Shown: positions 6,018 to 8,701 of the stretch, one piece after another | How the letters are laid out: each line of letters begins with the position of its first letter | Numbering within the stretch: the first letter of the stretch is position 1 | Assembly (NCBI GenBank): GCA_900768725.1 | Contig: CAAGDU010000038.1 | Coordinates: 1-8,701, forward strand | DNA length: 8,701 nt | Source: Bacteroidales bacterium | GTDB lineage: Bacteria > Bacteroidota > Bacteroidia > Bacteroidales > Paludibacteraceae | Direction of reading: 5' to 3' | Translations under genes and position numbers: made by a program | Notes under the pieces: model-generated | Seen by the model: the letters and a program-made list of their open reading frames with translations, nothing else | Database searches by the model: none | Told to the model about the DNA's origin: nothing

Positions 6018-7556
6018 ATGCCACAGATAGACGAACAAGAGATATTGCGGAGACGGGATATGCGGGAGGTGTTCACCTTCACGATAGACCCTGCGGACGC
6101 CAAGGACTTTGACGATGCGCTGTCGTATCAGGTGCTGGCGGACGGGCTGGTGCAGGTGGGTGTGCATATCGCGGATGTGAGCCACTATGTGCAGCCGGGG
6201 GATGCCGTGGACGAGGAGGCGTATAAGCGGGGGACGAGCACGTATCTGGTGGACAGGGTGCTGCCGATGTTGCCGGAGGAGTTGTGCAACGACCTGTGTT
6301 CGCTGCGACCGCACGAGGATAAGTTGTGTATGTCGGTGGTGTTCACGATGACGCAAGAGGCGGAGGTGGTGAAGTATAAGATATGCCGGACGGTGATACG
6401 TTCGGACGCGCGGCTGAACTACGATGAGGCGCAAGAGATGATTGAGCGGTCGTCCGGCGACTGGCAGACCGCGCTTCGTGCTGACAGACCGCTGACGCTG
6501 ACAGACCGCGCTTCGCGCTGTCGGACTGATATTGTAGCGGATAGTCAATCAGTCGTTCAGCAGGCGGGGACGCCTGCGTACCCGGACAGCGGTCGGACAG
6601 CAAAGTGGTCGGACAGCAAAGCGGTCGGACAGCAAAGCGGTCTTTTAGAGGCGATACACGGGTTGGATAGGCTGGCGAGGATACTGCGGGGGAAGCGGTT
6701 TGAGGCGGGGGCGCTGGTGCTGGAGCAGGACGAGATGCGGTTTCGACTGGATGAGCAAGGCGAGCCCGTGGAGATATACTTCGAGCGCCCGAACGAGGCG
6801 CACCACTTGATAGAGGAGTTCATGCTACTGGCGAACAGGACGGTGGCGGAAGCCGTGGGGAAGAAGCCGTTTGTGTATCGTATTCACGACAAACCCGACA
6901 AAGAGAAACTGCGCGAGTTGAAAGCCTTTCAGAAGCGTATGGGCAAGCGTGTGCCCGCGCAGGTGATTGATATGCTGACCGTTCGGGCGATGGCAAAAGC
7001 CAAGTACTCGACCCATAACATCGGGCACTACGGGTTGGCATTCAAGCATTACACCCACTTCACCTCGCCCATCCGTCGCTACCCCGACCTGATGGTGCAC
7101 CGTCTGCTGGAGAAATATATCCTGCGGGGGAAGGGCGAGAGCTTGCCGCGCAACGTGCTGGAAGACATGTGTATCCACTGCTCGGAGCGCGAGATAGACG
7201 CACAGCAGGCGGAGCGCGACTCGAACAAGATGTATCAAGCCAAATGGATGAAGCAGCATATCGGCGAGGAGGCGGACGGGCATATCTCGGGCGTTACGGA
7301 CTTCGGGGTGTTCGTGCAGTTAGACGAGAGTCGCTGCGAGGGGTTGGTGCGTATCAACCGATTAGTGCCGGGCGACTATATGGTGTACGATGAGAAGAAC
7401 TACCGGCTGATAGCAGAGGAGTCGGGCAAGACCTTCACGCTGGGCGACCCGATGCGGGTGAAGATTATTCGGGCAGACGCGGAGAAGCGGCAGATAGATT
7501 TTAAGCCGGTGGAGAAGACCCTCCCCGACCCTCCCTACAAAGGGAAGGGGAAATGA
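6018..7556 (+). CDS. rnr: RNase R/RNB-family exoribonuclease, short N-terminus, with in-frame repeat insert
   Basis: Processive 3'-to-5' exoribonuclease family (RNase II/R), acting on structured mRNA and rRNA in the cytoplasm. It has 512 residues, against roughly 700-800 for most RNase R. The RNB domain starts at once: the metal-binding aspartates are in TIDPADAKDFDDAL (D24, D30, D32, D33), with VGVHIADVSHYV (47-58), STYLVDRVLPMLPEELC (74-90) and HFTSPIRRYPDLMVHR (347-362). A C-terminal S1 domain covers about 413-497. The two N-terminal cold-shock domains are absent. In the frame, a stop at 5985-5987 rules out extension beyond about ten residues. Residues 150-208 are encoded by the repeat element and interrupt the usual GDW...EAIHGLDRLARILR helix region. 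The loop before VRAMAKAKYSTHNIGHYG is also shorter than usual. All catalytic residues remain, so activity is plausible but unproven; a degraded paralogue is the alternative. Confidence 0.88.
   Translation: MPQIDEQEILRRRDMREVFTFTIDPADAKDFDDALSYQVLADGLVQVGVHIADVSHYVQPGDAVDEEAYKRGTSTYLVDRVLPMLPEELCNDLCSLRPHEDKLCMSVVFTMTQEAEVVKYKICRTVIRSDARLNYDEAQEMIERSSGDWQTALRADRPLTLTDRASRCRTDIVADSQSVVQQAGTPAYPDSGRTAKWSDSKAVGQQSGLLEAIHGLDRLARILRGKRFEAGALVLEQDEMRFRLDEQGEPVEIYFERPNEAHHLIEEFMLLANRTVAEAVGKKPFVYRIHDKPDKEKLRELKAFQKRMGKRVPAQVIDMLTVRAMAKAKYSTHNIGHYGLAFKHYTHFTSPIRRYPDLMVHRLLEKYILRGKGESLPRNVLEDMCIHCSEREIDAQQAERDSNKMYQAKWMKQHIGEEADGHISGVTDFGVFVQLDESRCEGLVRINRLVPGDYMVYDEKNYRLIAEESGKTFTLGDPMRVKIIRADAEKRQIDFKPVEKTLPDPPYKGKGK
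6558..6594 (-). repeat. 37-base module, copy B (inverted match to 2307-2343)
   Basis: Exact reverse complement of 2307-2343 over 37 bases, 4.2 kb away. Here it is coding DNA and gives residues from about 181 (QAGTPAYPDSG) in the RNase R-like protein. In copy A it is the outermost left module; here it lies between the core and the 16-base units. Confidence 0.95.
6593..6642 (+). repeat. Three tandem 16-base units within the RNase R gene
   Basis: Units TCGGACAGCAAAGYGG begin at 6593, 6609 and 6625, followed by TC. The second and third are identical; the first differs by one base (T for C). Because 16 is not a multiple of 3, each unit is read in a different frame, giving the unlike peptides GRTAKW, SDSKAV and GQQSGL. 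Three units together keep the gene in frame. Confidence 0.92.
7529..7548 (+). repeat. CCCTCCCT/AGGGAAGGG hairpin at the 3' end of the RNase R gene
   Basis: CCCTCCCT (7529-7536), loop ACAA, AGGGAAGG (7541-7548): 7 of 8 positions pair. It overlaps the last codons, encoding the proline- and glycine-rich tail PDPPYKGKGK after the S1 domain. No T-run follows, so termination is doubtful. It may be a short interspersed repeat that extended the C-terminus. Confidence 0.55.
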
Positions 7557-7591
7557 CCCGCGATAGACCCGCGAAAATAGAGAAGGGGGAT

Positions 7592-7633
7592 GTTAATTGT
7601 TAATTGTTAATTGTTAATTGTTAATTGTTAATT
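7592..7633. repeat. Six tandem copies of GTTAATT before glyA
   Basis: Six perfect 7-base units, 42 bases in all, ending 11 bases before the glyA ATG. The unit is AT-only apart from one G. I found no TAnnTTTG promoter box in the 88-base gap, so either glyA is read from upstream or its promoter lies in a form I do not recognise. A tract like this is prone to copy-number change by slippage. Confidence 0.93.
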
Positions 7634-7644
7634 ACGAATATACT

Positions 7645-8701
7645 ATGACACGAGACACGGCTATTTTTGACCTTATCGCCAAGGAGCGTGAGCGTCAAGT
7701 GAAAGGCATCGAACTGATTGCGAGTGAGAACTTCGTTAGCGACCAAGTGCTGGAGGCAATGGGTAGCGTGATGACGAACAAGTACGCCGAGGGCTACCCC
7801 GGGCACCGCTACTACGGCGGCTGCGAGGTGGTGGACATGAGCGAGGAGTTGGCACGCACCCGTCTGAAACAACTGTATGGCGCAGAGTACGTGAACGTGC
7901 AGCCGCACTCCGGCGCACAAGCCAACATGGCGGTCTTCATGGCATGCCTCAAAGCCGGCGACACCTTCATGGGACTGAACCTGTCGCACGGCGGGCACCT
8001 GAGCCACGGCTCGGCGGTGAACTTCTCGGGACTGATGTTCCACGCGATAGACTACAGTCTGCGCGAGGAGACGGGGCGCGTGGACTACGATGAGTTGGAG
8101 CAGAAAGCGCGTGCGGAGCGTCCGAGACTGATTATCGCCGGCGCAAGCGCATACAGCCGCGAGTGGGACTACGCGCGTATCCGCAAGGTGGCGGACGAGA
8201 TAGGCGCTATCTTCATGGTGGACATGGCGCACCCCGCCGGACTGATTGCCGCGGGGCTGCTGGATAACCCCGTGAAGCATGCGCATATCGTTACCTCGAC
8301 GACGCACAAGACGCTGCGCGGACCTCGCGGCGGTATCATCCTGATGGGCAAGGACTTCCCCAACCCGTGGGGCAAGACCACGCCGAAAGGGGAGGTGAAG
8401 ATGATGTCGGCGCTGCTCGACTCCGCGGTGTTCCCCGGCACACAAGGCGGTCCGCTGGAGCATGTGATCGCCGCGAAAGCCGTGGCGTTTGGCGAAGCGC
8501 TCACGCCGGAGTTCGTGGCATATCAGAAGCAGGTGAAGACCAACGCGGCGGTCATGGCACAGGCGTTCATCGATAAGGGGTATAAGATTATCTCCGGCGG
8601 TACGGACAACCACAGCATGCTGGTGGACCTGCGGACGAAATACCCCGACCTGACGGGTAAGGTGGCAGAGAAAGCGCTCGTGGCAGCCGACATCACCACC
8701 A
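7645..8701 (+). CDS. glyA: Serine hydroxymethyltransferase (3' end outside window)
   Basis: PLP-dependent cytoplasmic enzyme that interconverts serine plus tetrahydrofolate with glycine plus 5,10-methylene-tetrahydrofolate, the main one-carbon source. The frame is open from the ATG at 7645 to the window edge and gives 352 residues; with a family length near 420-430, about 70-75 residues are missing. ELIASENF (23-30) and KYAEGYPGHRYYGGC (46-60) are the substrate and tetramer-contact motifs. HGGHLSHG is at 115-122, DMAHPAGL at 193-200, and the PLP-binding lysine is K222 in VTSTTHKTLRGPRGG. FPGTQGGP follows at 263-270. The start gives the usual short N-terminus MTRDTAIFDLI. No frameshift or missing key residue is seen. 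The (GTTAATT)6 tract sits directly upstream. Confidence 0.97.
   Translation, partial: MTRDTAIFDLIAKERERQVKGIELIASENFVSDQVLEAMGSVMTNKYAEGYPGHRYYGGCEVVDMSEELARTRLKQLYGAEYVNVQPHSGAQANMAVFMACLKAGDTFMGLNLSHGGHLSHGSAVNFSGLMFHAIDYSLREETGRVDYDELEQKARAERPRLIIAGASAYSREWDYARIRKVADEIGAIFMVDMAHPAGLIAAGLLDNPVKHAHIVTSTTHKTLRGPRGGIILMGKDFPNPWGKTTPKGEVKMMSALLDSAVFPGTQGGPLEHVIAAKAVAFGEALTPEFVAYQKQVKTNAAVMAQAFIDKGYKIISGGTDNHSMLVDLRTKYPDLTGKVAEKALVAADITT

Larger units (their letters stand above)
6467..6642. repeat. Modular hairpin-rich repeat element, copy B, inside the RNase R gene
   Basis: A 176-base element with the same inverted ends as copy A, GACCGC at 6467 and GCGGTC at 6642. In order it has left half units (including 6486-6500, identical to 2365-2379, and a strong hairpin at 6504-6522 with stem GCGC and loop TTC), GACTGATAT (6524-6532), an AT-richer core, the 37-base module in reverse orientation (6558-6594), and three 16-base units. 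In the RNase R frame it is fully open. The other two + frames carry stops (TAG at 6535-6537; TGA at 6482-6484 and TAG at 6542-6544). The 59 codons 6465-6641 are the parsimonious insert. Its encoded peptide is polar, without a recognisable fold. Confidence 0.88.

Noticed and set aside
5883..6548. Open frame of 221 residues on the - strand across the start of the RNase gene.
   Set aside because: It runs across the + promoter, and its histidine/arginine-rich sequence is typical of an antisense shadow.
6593..6642. CRISPR array.
   Set aside because: The 16-base units are directly adjacent without spacers, and no cas gene is present.
7555..7574. Two copies of GACCCGCGA spaced 11 bases apart after the RNase stop.
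   Set aside because: Short and isolated; no role or relation to other repeats could be supported.
7621..8613. Long open frame on the - strand across glyA (330 residues).
   Set aside because: Antisense to a strongly conserved SHMT frame, with no family motifs of its own.

Overview
The window reads as chromosomal housekeeping DNA from a member of the Bacteroidota, most likely order Bacteroidales. Three things point there. The SppA, LpxK, TyrS and GlyA sequences look like Bacteroidales family members. The sppA-lpxK gene pair is familiar from that group (from memory, not searched). Both recognisable promoters have the Bacteroidota form TTG-N20-TAnnTTTG. Genus cannot be set from this sequence. 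The coding DNA is fairly GC-rich and the short gaps between genes are AT-rich.

Layout: (1) 1-2303, the 3' part of sppA (envelope protease) followed 14 bases later by lpxK (lipid A 4'-kinase). (2) 2304-2501, a gap almost filled by a roughly 170-base hairpin-rich repeat element. (3) 2502-4367, an MsbA-like ABC exporter, so lipid A phosphorylation and probable lipid A export sit side by side. (4) 4368-4486, a convergent junction with inverted heptamer repeats and an intrinsic terminator for the + strand that lies inside the last codons of tyrS. (5) 5749-4454, tyrS on the - strand. (6) 5750-6017, a divergent control region with two nearly identical promoters. (7) 6018-7556, an RNase R/RNB-family gene without the usual N-terminal cold-shock domains and carrying a 59-codon in-frame insert. 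(8) 7557-7644, six copies of a 7-base repeat. (9) 7645-8701, the 5' part of glyA.

The main discovery candidate is the repeat family. The element between lpxK and the ABC transporter and the insert inside the RNase R gene are two copies of one modular repeat. They share a 37-base exact match in opposite orientation, a 15-base match in the same orientation, and three tandem 16-base units each. Both have inverted ends GACCGC...GCGGTC. In the RNase R gene the element is read through in the only + frame it leaves open, adding about 59 residues within the RNB domain. This resembles what is known of the Rickettsia palindromic elements, but the sequence shows no relationship to them. The 16-base unit is out of step with codons, so loss or gain of one unit would shift the RNase R reading frame. 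No CRISPR, tRNA, rRNA, transposase or defence gene is visible.
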